From an uncultured Lachnospiraceae bacterium (lineage in GTDB: Bacteria > Bacillota > Clostridia > Lachnospirales > Lachnospiraceae), in the NCBI GenBank assembly GCA_910577645.1, contig CAJTOL010000001.1, forward strand, positions 1 to 64,000: 64,000 bases of DNA. The letters are read 5' to 3'. Below, piece by piece: positions 23,838 to 31,591 of this stretch. Position 1 is the first letter of the stretch, and each line of letters opens with the position of its first letter. The position numbers and the translations under genes were made by a program. Under the pieces are notes generated by a model. The model searched no databases and was not told the DNA's origin. It saw nothing but the letters and a program-made list of their open reading frames with translations.

Positions 23838-24704
23838 TTATTTAAGGATGGAGGAATTTGCCGTATCCGGAGATATAATCGTACACACAAGTTCCATAGG
23901 GTTTAACACCCGCTTTAAAAAGGTATTGGATAACCCGCGGCTGACAATCATATGCTTCTTTTGGCTGCCAGTCAGCCCGAGAGACCCTTCTGAGAAATGT
24001 CCGCCGTCATATTTGGGAAATAATGTTAAATCCGGAGACAATACCCCGCCTAAAAAAGGGAGCCGGATGATGCCGCCATGAATATGCCCGGCCAGGGTAA
24101 GATCTGCCCCCCAGTCCCGGTAAGCCGGGAAATACAGAGGATTGTGGGCCAGCAGAATAGAAGGTCCGAAATTTTCGGCACCATTTTTGGGGACAGAGCC
24201 AAAAACCTTTTCCGTATCCTGGGCTGTCCAGCAGGCATGCCGGTCGTAAGGCTTTCGCAGAGGATCCTTATAATATAGAAGGGGAATGGTCAGTCCGAAA
24301 ACAGGGAATACCACTCCGTCATGGATAAAATCAGCCCGCTGATTATCCAAGGCCAGAACGCCGGTTCTCCTTACTTTTTTTAACCAGGAGGTAAGGTGAT
24401 CCGACGGCATTTCCGACTCATGATTTCCAAGAGAATAGTACACAGGACATAAAGAAACAAGACTGCGGCATAACTTTAAAAATGCCTGCCGCCCGTCTTT
24501 ATCCGATTTGCCTCGTCCGGGTTCTGCCATATCGCCGGTCATAACAATCAGATCCGGGGACAGACTGCGGACGGCATCCATCAGAATACTATTATGTTTG
24601 CCGAATATCCGGCCGTGGAGATCTGACAGATGAACGATACGAAAGGGCAGGAAATCCCCGGGAAGCCCGGCAAGGGGAACAGAATAAGTAATCGTTTTCA
24701 GCAT
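23838..24704 (-). CDS. Metallophosphoesterase (YaeI-like)
   Basis: Calcineurin-like dimetal phosphoesterase of 288 residues. Motifs in order: VHLSDLHGRIFG, VMTGDMAEP, YSLGNHESEMP, LLAHNPLYFP and LAGHIHGGIIRLP. It ends with IVSRGLSNTFLKRVLNP, typical of the YaeI/YkuE group. Family members hydrolyse lipid-linked phosphates such as UDP-diacylglucosamine or phosphodiesters. No signal peptide is present. AAGGAGGAAGG precedes the ATG. It stands alone on the minus strand, and no terminator is obvious on either side. Confidence 0.88.
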   Translation of the reverse strand: MLKTITYSVPLAGLPGDFLPFRIVHLSDLHGRIFGKHNSILMDAVRSLSPDLIVMTGDMAEPGRGKSDKDGRQAFLKLCRSLVSLCPVYYSLGNHESEMPSDHLTSWLKKVRRTGVLALDNQRADFIHDGVVFPVFGLTIPLLYYKDPLRKPYDRHACWTAQDTEKVFGSVPKNGAENFGPSILLAHNPLYFPAYRDWGADLTLAGHIHGGIIRLPFLGGVLSPDLTLFPKYDGGHFSEGSLGLTGSQKKHMIVSRGLSNTFLKRVLNPMELVCTIISPDTANSSILK

Positions 24705-24794
24705 TTACCTTCCTCCTTAAATCTTCATCTTATTATATTATAGCCCAAAAGACAAAAATAGACCAGCGGAAGCCGAAAAAACAATAAAAAGGGC

Positions 24795-24823
24795 TTGCAT
24801 TACCTGGAAATCTCTGATAGAAT
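24795..24823 (+). promoter_or_regulatory. Sigma-A promoter of rpsF-ssb-rpsR
   Basis: TTGCAT (24795-24800), a 17-nt spacer and TAGAAT (24818-24823). Confidence 0.7.
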
Positions 24824-24901
24824 AATTAACCGTGACATATTATAATCCTTGCTCCTGTCACTGATAGGCGGGGGCCAGAGACCACAAGGAGGTAAAGCAA
24901 G
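24824..24901 (+). promoter_or_regulatory. Structured leader of rpsF, possible S6:S18 autoregulatory site
   Basis: GTGACA (24832) pairs with TGTCAC (24856). Alternatively CCTTGCTCC (24847-24855) can pair with the SD and AGCAAG (24888-24901), which would hide the ribosome site. Leaders before rpsF often bind the S6:S18 complex. The match to that motif was not verified. Confidence 0.35.
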
Positions 24902-25189
24902 ATGAACAAGTACGAGTTAGCAGTTGTTCTGAATGTGAAGCTGGAAGACGAAGAGAGAGCAGCAGCAATCGAGAAGGTGAAAGGATACATCACCCGTTTC
25001 GGCGGCACTGTAACAAACGTGGATGAGTGGGGTAAGAAGAGACTGGCTTATGAAATCCAGAAAGCTAAGGAAGCTTACTATTACTTTATCCAGTTTGAGA
25101 GTGATGCTGTATGCCCCAACGAAGTAGAGTCTCACATTCGTATCATGGAACCAGTTATCAGATACTTAGTTGTTAAGCAGGAAGCTTAA
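24902..25189 (+). CDS. rpsF: 30S ribosomal protein S6
   Basis: Small-subunit ribosomal protein that binds S18 in the platform. It has 95 residues, beginning MNKYELAVVLNVKLEDEERA, with GYITRFGGTVTNVDEWGKKR and the closing MEPVIRYLVVKQE. AAGGAGG lies 9 nt before the ATG. It is the first gene of the conserved S6-SSB-S18 operon. Confidence 0.98.
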   Translation: MNKYELAVVLNVKLEDEERAAAIEKVKGYITRFGGTVTNVDEWGKKRLAYEIQKAKEAYYYFIQFESDAVCPNEVESHIRIMEPVIRYLVVKQEA

Positions 25190-25222
25190 TCAGTATCAGC
25201 AAGTAATAGAAAGAGTGATCGT

Positions 25223-25702
25223 ATGAACAGAGTTATCCTTATGGGAAGATTAACCAGAGATCCGGAGGTAAGATACTCTCAGGGCGAGCGTGCTATGGCC
25301 ATTGCCAGATATACCCTTGCAGTTGACCGCAGAGGCCGGAGCAGGAGCCAGGAGGGCGGTGATCAGAGTGCGGACTTTATCCCCTGTGTTGCATTTGATC
25401 GGGCAGGCGAGTTTGCAGAGAAGTATTTCCGTCAGGGAATGAGGGTACTGATATCCGGACGCATCCAGACTGGAAGCTATGTTAACAGAGACGGTCAGAA
25501 GGTTTATACCACCGAGGTCATCATTGATGATCAGGAATTCGCTGACAGCAAGGGAGCAGCATCTGACATGGGCGGGTATCAGAACGCTGGAGGTTACCAG
25601 CAGCCGGCTCAGGCTCAGAGGCCGGTTCCGTCCAGTGCAATCGGCGATGGATTTATGAACATTCCAGATGGAGTGGAGGACGAAGGGTTACCATTTAACT
25701 AG
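25223..25702 (+). CDS. ssb: Single-stranded DNA-binding protein
   Basis: Coats single-stranded DNA in replication and repair. The OB fold opens MNRVILMGRLTRDPEVRYSQ and includes DFIPCVAFDRAGEFAEKYFR and VLISGRIQTGSYVNRDGQKV. A Gln/Gly-rich linker (about 115-140) leads to the acidic partner-binding tail ending EDEGLPFN. It has 159 residues and lies between rpsF and rpsR. Confidence 0.98.
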   Translation: MNRVILMGRLTRDPEVRYSQGERAMAIARYTLAVDRRGRSRSQEGGDQSADFIPCVAFDRAGEFAEKYFRQGMRVLISGRIQTGSYVNRDGQKVYTTEVIIDDQEFADSKGAASDMGGYQNAGGYQQPAQAQRPVPSSAIGDGFMNIPDGVEDEGLPFN

Positions 25703-25738
25703 ACGTCGTTCCACCAATTATTAAAGGAGGACACACCA

Positions 25739-26005
25739 ATGGCATTCAATAAAGGTGATAAAGCTGATGCTAGACCCAGAAGAAGCGGCGGCATGCGTAG
25801 AAGAAAAAAAGTATGTGTATTCTGTGGAGATAAGAACGGTACCATCGATTACAAAGATGTAAATAAATTAAAGAGATACGTATCCGAGAGAGGAAAAATC
25901 CTTCCCAGAAGAATTACCGGCAACTGTGCAAAGCATCAGAGAGCGCTGACTGTAGCCATCAAGAGAGCACGCCATATCGCTCTGATGCCTTATGTATGCG
26001 AATAA
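25739..26005 (+). CDS. rpsR: 30S ribosomal protein S18
   Basis: Partner of S6. 88 residues with the family core KVCVFCGDKNGTIDYKDVNK, LKRYVSERGKILPRRITGNC and AIKRARHIALMPYV. The cysteines C27 and C30 suggest a zinc-binding (C+) S18 form. AAAGGAGG precedes the ATG. It is the last gene before a strong terminator. Confidence 0.98.
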   Translation: MAFNKGDKADARPRRSGGMRRRKKVCVFCGDKNGTIDYKDVNKLKRYVSERGKILPRRITGNCAKHQRALTVAIKRARHIALMPYVCE

Positions 26006-26018
26006 TATAGCAAATGCG

Positions 26019-26055
26019 GCCCTGAAAGCTTTGTGCTTTCAGGGCTTTTGCTTTA
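26019..26055 (+). terminator. Terminator of the rpsF-ssb-rpsR operon
   Basis: An 11-bp perfect stem (GCCCTGAAAGC/GCTTTCAGGGC) with a 5-nt loop, followed by TTTTGCTTT. Confidence 0.9.
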
Positions 26056-26086
26056 TAAGAAAGCTGATTTTTCAGGAGGAACTGCC

Positions 26087-26467
26087 ATGTATACATGGAA
26101 AGATCTGGAAACTATTGTGGCAAAGCTGCGATCTGAGGATGGCTGTCCCTGGGATCGGGAGCAGACTCACGAGAGCCTAAAAAGCTGCCTTCAGAACGAA
26201 TGTCAGGAAGTGATGGAAGCGATTGATAAAGGCGATATGGCCAATCTGTGTGAAGAGCTTGGCGACCTGCTGTTTAATATTGTGCTCCAGTGCCGCATTG
26301 GGGAAGAAGAGGGAGTTTTTACCATGGCGGAGGTAATTAACGGAGCCAGCGAAAAAATGATTCGCAGACATCCCTTTGTATTTGAGGAGAAGAAAACTCT
26401 GAGTCCGCAGGAAAGCCAGGCATTATGGAAAGAGATAAAACTACAGGAAAAAAGCAAAAAACCTTGA
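26087..26467 (+). CDS. mazG: MazG-family nucleotide pyrophosphohydrolase, single domain
   Basis: Cleaves nucleoside triphosphates to monophosphates, acting in pool cleaning. It begins MYTWKDLETIVAKLRSEDGCPWDREQTHESL. The metal-binding ExxE/ExxD helices are ECQEVMEAIDKG and LCEELGDLLFNIVLQ. At 126 residues it has one domain, compared with two in E. coli MazG. The start is ATG at 26087 behind CAGGAGGA. It directly precedes the HU gene, whose -35 box overlaps its stop codon. Confidence 0.93.
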   Translation: MYTWKDLETIVAKLRSEDGCPWDREQTHESLKSCLQNECQEVMEAIDKGDMANLCEELGDLLFNIVLQCRIGEEEGVFTMAEVINGASEKMIRRHPFVFEEKKTLSPQESQALWKEIKLQEKSKKP

Positions 26468-26492
26468 CAAACAAGGAAGAAACAGATATAAA
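26464..26492 (+). promoter_or_regulatory. Strong sigma-A promoter of hup
   Basis: Consensus TTGACA (26464-26469), a 17-nt spacer and TATAAA (26487-26492). It overlaps the mazG stop codon. Confidence 0.8.
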
Positions 26493-26564
26493 TGATAAGT
26501 ACAGTAAAATGGCTAAATAGCCATTTGGCAGCAAGAGAGATTAATTTTTAGGAGGAACACTAAA

Positions 26565-26840
26565 ATGAATAAAACTGAATTAATCGCAGCAGTAGCTGAG
26601 AAGGCAGAGATTTCTAAGAAAGATGCAGAGAAGGCTATCAAGGCTTTTACTGATGCAGTAGCAGAAGAATTAGTAAATGGCGGTAAAGTACAGCTGGTTG
26701 GCTTTGGCACTTTTGAGGTAGCAGAGAGAGCGGCAAGAGAGGGCCGTAACCCTAAGAGCGGCGAGACCATGACCATTGCTGCTTCCAAGACTCCCAAGTT
26801 CAAAGCTGGTAAGGCATTAAAGGATCAGGTGAACGCATAA
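26565..26840 (+). CDS. hup: DNA-binding protein HU
   Basis: Nucleoid histone-like protein that bends DNA. 91 residues: MNKTELIAAVAEKAEISKKD, the beta-arm start LVGFGTFEVAERAAREGRNP and the closing PKFKAGKALKDQV. TTAGGAGGA precedes the ATG. It has its own strong promoter and is followed after 4 nt by rqcP. Confidence 0.98.
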   Translation: MNKTELIAAVAEKAEISKKDAEKAIKAFTDAVAEELVNGGKVQLVGFGTFEVAERAAREGRNPKSGETMTIAASKTPKFKAGKALKDQVNA

Positions 26841-26844
26841 TTCC

Positions 26845-27084
26845 ATGAGATTGGACAAGTTTTTAAAGGTATCCCGGCTTATTAAGCGCCGTACAGTGGC
26901 CAACGAAGCCTGTGATGCCGGCCGTGTTTTTGTAAACGGAAAAGCTGCCAAAGCTTCTCTGAACGTAAAGAGCGGCGACTGCATTGAGATTCAATTCGGA
27001 AGTAAATCCGTAAAGGTTGAAGTTCTGGATGTGCAGGAGACGGTGAAAAAAGATGAAGCGAAAGAGCTTTACCGGTATATATAA
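26845..27084 (+). CDS. rqcP: S4-domain RNA-binding protein RqcP (YabO/Hsp15-like)
   Basis: Binds stalled 50S-peptidyl-tRNA complexes and helps RqcH add alanine tails in ribosome rescue. 79 residues with an S4 fold: MRLDKFLKVSRLIKRRTVAN, AGRVFVNGKAAKASLNVKSGD. The position between HU and the yabP-yabQ-divIC cluster is the same as in Bacillus and many Clostridia. The start is 4 nt after hup with no separate strong ribosome site, so it is probably coupled. Confidence 0.93.
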   Translation: MRLDKFLKVSRLIKRRTVANEACDAGRVFVNGKAAKASLNVKSGDCIEIQFGSKSVKVEVLDVQETVKKDEAKELYRYI

Positions 27085-27109
27085 TTGATATTGCCTGCAT
27101 AAAGCGGAT

Positions 27110-27158
27110 AACCTCCTAATATACTTAAACAAGCAGTATTTAAGTATATTAGGAGGTT
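27110..27158 (+). terminator. 20-bp perfect hairpin that contains the yabP ribosome site
   Basis: AACCTCCTAATATACTTAAA and its exact complement flank a 9-nt loop, followed by TTTTTT. It ends the hup-rqcP transcript as a terminator. Its right arm holds the AGGAGG (27151-27156) used by yabP, 6 nt before the ATG, so it may also hide that site in long transcripts. Confidence 0.85.
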
Positions 27159-27162
27159 TTTT

Positions 27163-27447
27163 ATGGAAGAAAAGCTGGGCGGGCGTATGCATAAATTATT
27201 CCTTCAAAACAGGGGGAATGTCAGTATAACCGGAGTGACGGATGTCGTCTCCTTTGACGAGAGCCAGGTGATTCTGGATACAGATATGGGGCTTTTGACT
27301 TTGAAGGGAAAAGATCTCCATGTAAGCAGGCTGACCATTGAAAAAGGAGAGGTGGATGTTGACGGTACAGTGGACAGCCTGGCCTATTCCTCTAATGAAT
27401 CCATAAGAAGGGCCGGGGAATCCATGCTTTCCCGGCTGTTTAAGTAG
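27163..27447 (+). CDS. yabP: Sporulation protein YabP
   Basis: Required for spore formation in Bacillus; made in the mother cell under SigE there. 94 residues with the YabP/YqfC fold: HKLFLQNRGNVSITGVTDV, DTDMGLLTLKGKDLHVSRL, IEKGEVDVDGTVDSLAYS. No signal peptide. The ribosome site lies inside the preceding hairpin. yabQ follows 10 nt later. Confidence 0.94.
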   Translation: MEEKLGGRMHKLFLQNRGNVSITGVTDVVSFDESQVILDTDMGLLTLKGKDLHVSRLTIEKGEVDVDGTVDSLAYSSNESIRRAGESMLSRLFK

Positions 27448-27457
27448 GTAGGGTTCC

Positions 27458-27850
27458 ATGGACGGCCTGCTTAGAGAGATTCAGATTACCCTGTCCAGCC
27501 TGGTTGTGGGAGCTTGGCTGATGATGTGTTACGATGTCCTTCGGGTATTTCGGATCCTGATCCGTCATGGCAGTTTCTGGACAGGAGCAGAGGATTTTAT
27601 TTACTGGCTGTATGCCGGGGTTACTACATTTCTCCTTTTATACCAGGAAAATGACGGGGGTCTGAGGTGGTATATTATTGCCGGTACTTTTGCCGGTATG
27701 GTGATATATGACCGGTTTTTCAGCCGAATTTACCTGAAACTATTGAAAAAAGCGGTAGAATGGATTAGAATGAAGCTACACAAGATTCGATTTAGAAATG
27801 AGGAAGGCAGTGAGATCAATAAGGCGGTTACGAGCACAGAAAAAAGATAA
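27458..27850 (+). CDS. yabQ: Spore cortex membrane protein YabQ
   Basis: Polytopic membrane protein needed for cortex formation in Bacillus. 130 residues with about three to four hydrophobic segments: EIQITLSSLVVGAWLMMCYD near the N-terminus, FIYWLYAGVTTFLLLY, and IIAGTFAGMVIYDRFFS, followed by a basic cytosolic tail. It overlaps the divIC frame by 53 nt. Confidence 0.9.
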   Translation: MDGLLREIQITLSSLVVGAWLMMCYDVLRVFRILIRHGSFWTGAEDFIYWLYAGVTTFLLLYQENDGGLRWYIIAGTFAGMVIYDRFFSRIYLKLLKKAVEWIRMKLHKIRFRNEEGSEINKAVTSTEKR

Positions 27851-28133
27851 ATGGGGCAACCGTATGGCGCTTTTGGGAATTACCATGGTAGTGTTTAGTC
27901 TTGCTCTGGTCGTTAACATCAAGGGAAGCGCTTTGAAAACCATTGATCAGAACTACCAGATTCGTTTGGACAGTTTAAATGAAATCAAAGAAAAAGAGCT
28001 TCAGCGGGCAGAAGATTTGGAAGCAGAGCGCAAATATGTCCAGACAGATGAATACATCAGAGAAGTGGCGAAAGAAAAGCTTGGCCTGGTGGATCCGGGC
28101 GAAATATTACTAAAGCCAGGCAATGTGGAGTAA
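27798..28133 (+). CDS. divIC: Septum formation initiator DivIC/FtsB
   Basis: Bitopic divisome protein that forms a complex with FtsL and DivIB. A basic cytosolic N-terminus, one membrane helix (MALLGITMVVFSLALVVNI) and an extracellular coiled coil (LNEIKEKELQRAEDLEAERK), ending with the typical IREVAKEKLGLVDPGEILLK. The exact start is uncertain: ATG at 27798 has a 53-nt overlap with yabQ and a weak ribosome site, while GTG at 27810 or ATG at 27864 are possible. Confidence 0.92.
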   Translation: MRKAVRSIRRLRAQKKDKWGNRMALLGITMVVFSLALVVNIKGSALKTIDQNYQIRLDSLNEIKEKELQRAEDLEAERKYVQTDEYIREVAKEKLGLVDPGEILLKPGNVE

Positions 28134-28142
28134 TTAGGCGGC

Positions 28143-28211
28143 TTTTGTCGGAAGATTTGAAGGAATTCCTTTCCCTAATTGACAAATATTTCCCTCCAGC
28201 TTGTATATAAT
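28143..28211 (+). promoter_or_regulatory. Candidate Spo0A-activated promoter of spoIIE with 21-nt spacer
   Basis: TTGACA (28179-28184) and TATAAT (28206-28211) are both perfect but 21 nt apart, as in Spo0A-dependent sigma-A promoters of Bacillus spoIIE and spoIIG. TTTTGTCGGA (28143-28152) differs from a 0A box by one base and lies upstream. Confidence 0.7.
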
Positions 28212-28237
28212 GTAACGCAGGTTAGGAGGGATTTTTT

Positions 28238-29650
28238 GTGCTTATAAAACGAAAAACAGGACGCCGGGATATGGCGGACGTGAATGTATATACGGCCAGC
28301 CGTCTAAGCGGTATGGCGGCATCTTTAAGTCAGCTTGCCAGAGCGTTTTCTGATGAGGATGAGACCGGTCGTTTGTCTAAAGAGGATGCCAAGATGGCCA
28401 TGCAGACCGCGGCGGCTATGGTCTGCGGCGATTGCGGGCGCTGCAGCCTGCCGTCGGACAGCGAGAAAGAGGACAGCTATTATCTGTATTACCTTCTCAG
28501 AGCATTTGAGCAAAATGGAAAGGTTCGGGACGAGGATATGCCCCGGCTGTTTTTAGAAACCTGCGGAAGGCGGGAAACTTATATGTGTCAGTTAAACCGG
28601 AACCTGGGGCGGGCTACCATGAACCTGACCTGGAAAAACCGGTTTTTGGAAAGCCGGGATGCGGTAATGGTTCAATTTCGGGAGCTGGCGCTGATCCTGG
28701 AGGAATTTTCCCGCCAGATGGAAGCGGCAGCAGACGTAACCAATCTGTGGGAAGAGAGCATCAAGCGTTCATTCCGGAGAAATCATATAGCGGTGGACAA
28801 CCTTTTGGTGCTGGAATATGAAAATAAACGCCGGGAAGCCTATCTGACTCTTCACATGCTGGGGGGCGCCTGCATCACTGCCAAAGAGGCGGCCGGGATT
28901 ATGGAAAAGATTATGGATGGCCAGGAATGGCGGGCAGCAAAGGACAGCCGCAATGTAATCGGCCGTCAGCCGTCGGTAATCCGGCTGGTGGAAGCAGGGC
29001 GTTACCAGATGCTTTACGGAGTGGCATGGACGGCAAAAGACGGTCAGGAGATATCGGGAGATAATTATACTTTTGGCCAAAATCCGGAGGGACAGGTGAT
29101 TATGAGCTTGTCTGACGGGATGGGAAGCGGGGAGACGGCGTCCAAAGAGAGCCAGAGGGTTATTGAGCTTACGGAGCAGCTGTTAGAAACCGGCTTTTCT
29201 GTCAGGGCAACATTAAAGCTGGTGAATACAGTCCTTCTTCTCAGCGGGGCGGAGCAGCATCCGGCTACTTTGGATTTGTGCTGCATTGATTTAAACACAG
29301 GAGTGTTAGAAGCAATAAAACTGGGGGCTGCGGCCACCTTTATTAAGAATGAGGACGGAGTGGAGCTGCTGGAAGCCTGTGATGTGCCCATAGGGATTTT
29401 AAACCCCATTGAGCCGGTCCTTTTATCCAGAAAGCTGTGGGATGACAACAGAGTAATTATGGTCAGTGACGGCGTATTAGATGGACTTCCCGGTGATGAT
29501 AAAGAAGAGGTTCTGCGGGAATTTCTGGATACGCAGCCTCTTTGCCCTCCGAAAGAGCTGGCAGGAAGGGTGCTGGAATTTGCCTGCTCCTTTGGGGAAG
29601 AGATTCGGGATGACATGACCGTGCTGACGGCCGGGATCTGGAAGAAATAA
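28238..29650 (+). CDS. spoIIE: Stage II sporulation protein E phosphatase, without N-terminal membrane domain
   Basis: PP2C phosphatase that dephosphorylates SpoIIAA and activates SigF in the forespore. Only 470 residues versus about 830 in Bacillus; the ten-helix membrane domain is missing. A regulatory region occupies about 20-250, with a cysteine cluster MVCGDCGRCSL. The PP2C domain follows with SLSDGMGSGETASKES, RVIMVSDGVLDGLPGD and IRDDMTVLTAGIW. The start is GTG at 28238 with AGGAGGG 8 nt before it. The preceding gene is divIC, so no membrane part is encoded just upstream. Flanking order (divIC before; tilS, hpt, ftsH after) matches Bacillus, so it is the true orthologue. Confidence 0.93.
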   Translation: MLIKRKTGRRDMADVNVYTASRLSGMAASLSQLARAFSDEDETGRLSKEDAKMAMQTAAAMVCGDCGRCSLPSDSEKEDSYYLYYLLRAFEQNGKVRDEDMPRLFLETCGRRETYMCQLNRNLGRATMNLTWKNRFLESRDAVMVQFRELALILEEFSRQMEAAADVTNLWEESIKRSFRRNHIAVDNLLVLEYENKRREAYLTLHMLGGACITAKEAAGIMEKIMDGQEWRAAKDSRNVIGRQPSVIRLVEAGRYQMLYGVAWTAKDGQEISGDNYTFGQNPEGQVIMSLSDGMGSGETASKESQRVIELTEQLLETGFSVRATLKLVNTVLLLSGAEQHPATLDLCCIDLNTGVLEAIKLGAAATFIKNEDGVELLEACDVPIGILNPIEPVLLSRKLWDDNRVIMVSDGVLDGLPGDDKEEVLREFLDTQPLCPPKELAGRVLEFACSFGEEIRDDMTVLTAGIWKK

Positions 29651-29682
29651 AGGTACTTTCACAATTACAGGATGGAAAATAC

Positions 29683-31059
29683 ATGAGAGATACTGTAGAA
29701 AGCTATATTAAAAAAAATCAAATGATCCAGGAAGGAGACGGAATCATAGCCGCTGTGTCCGGCGGAGCCGATTCCGTATGCCTGCTTCATGTTCTGGCGA
29801 AGCTGAGGGAGAAATATTCCCTGAAGCTGGAGGCAGTCCATGTCCATCACGGGCTGCGGGGAGAAGAAGCAGACCGGGATGCAGAGTTTACCCGGGCTTT
29901 GTGCGGCAGGCTGAAGGTTTCCTGCCGGATTCTTTACGCAGGGGTAAAGGAATATGCAAAAAAACATTCCCTGTCAGAAGAGGAGGCGGGAAGAATCCTC
30001 CGGTATAAGCTTTTAGAGCAGGAGGCGGAAAGCCGGGAGCAGGAGACAGGCTGTCCGGTAAAAATCGCTGTAGCCCACCATGGAGACGACAGCGCAGAGA
30101 CCGTTTTGTACAACCTGTTCCGGGGATCCGGGCTCCAGGGAATGGGAGGAATCCGGCCTGTCAGGGGACGGATTGTGCGCCCGCTTCTTTGCATTACCAG
30201 AGAACAGATATTACAGTATTTGGACGAAAGCGGACTGGAATATTGCCAGGATTCCACCAATCAGTCCTGGGATTATACCAGGAACCGGATGCGTCACAGG
30301 ATTCTTCCTGAGATTGTAAAGGAAATTAATCCGAAAGCCAGCCGGCATATCCTGCAGGCAGCCGAAAAAATCCGACAGGCGGACGAATTTCTTCAGGCTT
30401 CTGCCGCTGCCTGGATAAACGGCCGCATATCAGAGGAGAGCCCAAAACGAATCCCAAAAGAGCTTTTACAGGAGCCGGAAATCCTTCAGGCCTATGTGCT
30501 GCGCCGGATATTGGCGGATGCCGCCGGCTCGGAGAAGGATCTGTCCTCACGCCATGTAGACGCTCTTTTGGATCTTTTAAGGGGCTCCGTGGGGCGGCGG
30601 GCAGATCTTCCCGGAGGAATCTGGGCGGAACGGGAGTATACGGGACTTAAGATTGAGAAAAGTACAGCCCCTGAATCCGTCCCGCCAGGGCACGAGACGG
30701 GGATTCCCCTGGAAATTACCGTATTTCCAAGGGAAAAGAGCCAGGAAAACCAGGAATTTCCCAAAAACCAGTATACGAAATGGTTTGACTATGATAAAAT
30801 AAACGGTATGTTGTCTGTACGCAGACGAAGGACAGGAGACTATATTACCTTGGCCGGAGGCGGAAGAAAGAGTGTAAAGGCCTATATGATTGACGAAAAG
30901 ATCCCTGCTGCCAGGCGGGACTCTATTTTTCTTTTGGCAGAGGGAAGCCATGTTTTGTGGATCATTGGATATCGGATTAGTGAATACTATAAGATAGGCC
31001 CCCAGACGACAACCATACTTCAAGCAAAATTAGACGGAGGAGAAAATCATGGAGGATAA
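29683..31059 (+). CDS. tilS: tRNA(Ile)-lysidine synthetase
   Basis: Attaches lysine to C34 of tRNA-Ile(CAU), changing it to read AUA. 458 residues. The ATP-binding PP-loop is AVSGGADSVCLLHVL at about 25-39, followed by VHVHHGLRGEEADRD and VAHHGDDSAETVLYNLFRGS. The C-terminal TilS domain includes MLSVRRRRTGDYITLAGGG and KKVKAYMIDEKIPAARRDS-like sequence. It lies between spoIIE and hpt as in Bacillus, and its end overlaps hpt by 11 nt. Confidence 0.96.
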   Translation: MRDTVESYIKKNQMIQEGDGIIAAVSGGADSVCLLHVLAKLREKYSLKLEAVHVHHGLRGEEADRDAEFTRALCGRLKVSCRILYAGVKEYAKKHSLSEEEAGRILRYKLLEQEAESREQETGCPVKIAVAHHGDDSAETVLYNLFRGSGLQGMGGIRPVRGRIVRPLLCITREQILQYLDESGLEYCQDSTNQSWDYTRNRMRHRILPEIVKEINPKASRHILQAAEKIRQADEFLQASAAAWINGRISEESPKRIPKELLQEPEILQAYVLRRILADAAGSEKDLSSRHVDALLDLLRGSVGRRADLPGGIWAEREYTGLKIEKSTAPESVPPGHETGIPLEITVFPREKSQENQEFPKNQYTKWFDYDKINGMLSVRRRRTGDYITLAGGGRKSVKAYMIDEKIPAARRDSIFLLAEGSHVLWIIGYRISEYYKIGPQTTTILQAKLDGGENHGG

Positions 31060-31579
31060 GATTCGCGTGTTATTGTCAGAAGAAGAAGTCAATGCAAGAA
31101 TCAACGAGGTTGCGGCTCAGATCAATGCAGATTATGCCGGAAAGCCCATCCATTTAATCTGCATTTTGAAAGGCGGCGTGTTTTTTACCTGTGAGCTGGC
31201 AAAACGCTTGTCCATGCCGGTGAGTCTGGACTTTATGTCCGTATCCAGTTATGGCGGCGGTACGGAGTCCAGCGGTGTTGTAAAGATTGTCAAAGACTTA
31301 GATGAACCCCTGGATGGAAAGGATGTCCTGATTGTTGAGGACATTATTGATTCCGGGCGGACACTGTCCTACCTGATTGAGATTTTAGAAAAGAGAAACC
31401 CCAATGGAATTAAGCTCTGCACACTTTTAGATAAGCCGGAGCGCCGTGTAAAAAAGCAGGTTAAGGTGGATTACACCTGCTTTACCATTCCCGACGAATT
31501 TGTAGTAGGCTATGGCCTGGACTATGACCAGAAATACCGGAATTTGCCGTACATCGGGGTAGTAGAACTGGAACAGTAA
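31049..31579 (+). CDS. hpt: Hypoxanthine phosphoribosyltransferase
   Basis: Salvages hypoxanthine and guanine to IMP and GMP using PRPP. 176 residues. The PRPP loop is DVLIVEDIIDSGRTLSYL. Other family parts are HLICILKGGVFFTCELAKRL and the closing FVVGYGLDYDQKYRNLPYIG. It starts inside tilS, with GGAGGAGA before the ATG. Its stop (TAAGGAGG) contributes to the ftsH ribosome site, so all three are tightly linked. Confidence 0.97.
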   Translation: MEDKIRVLLSEEEVNARINEVAAQINADYAGKPIHLICILKGGVFFTCELAKRLSMPVSLDFMSVSSYGGGTESSGVVKIVKDLDEPLDGKDVLIVEDIIDSGRTLSYLIEILEKRNPNGIKLCTLLDKPERRVKKQVKVDYTCFTIPDEFVVGYGLDYDQKYRNLPYIGVVELEQ

Positions 31580-31591
31580 GGAGGCAATTCT

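Noticed and set aside
29065..29616. 183-codon open frame on the minus strand
   Set aside because: Mirror of the spoIIE PP2C region, Ser-rich as typical of antisense shadows.
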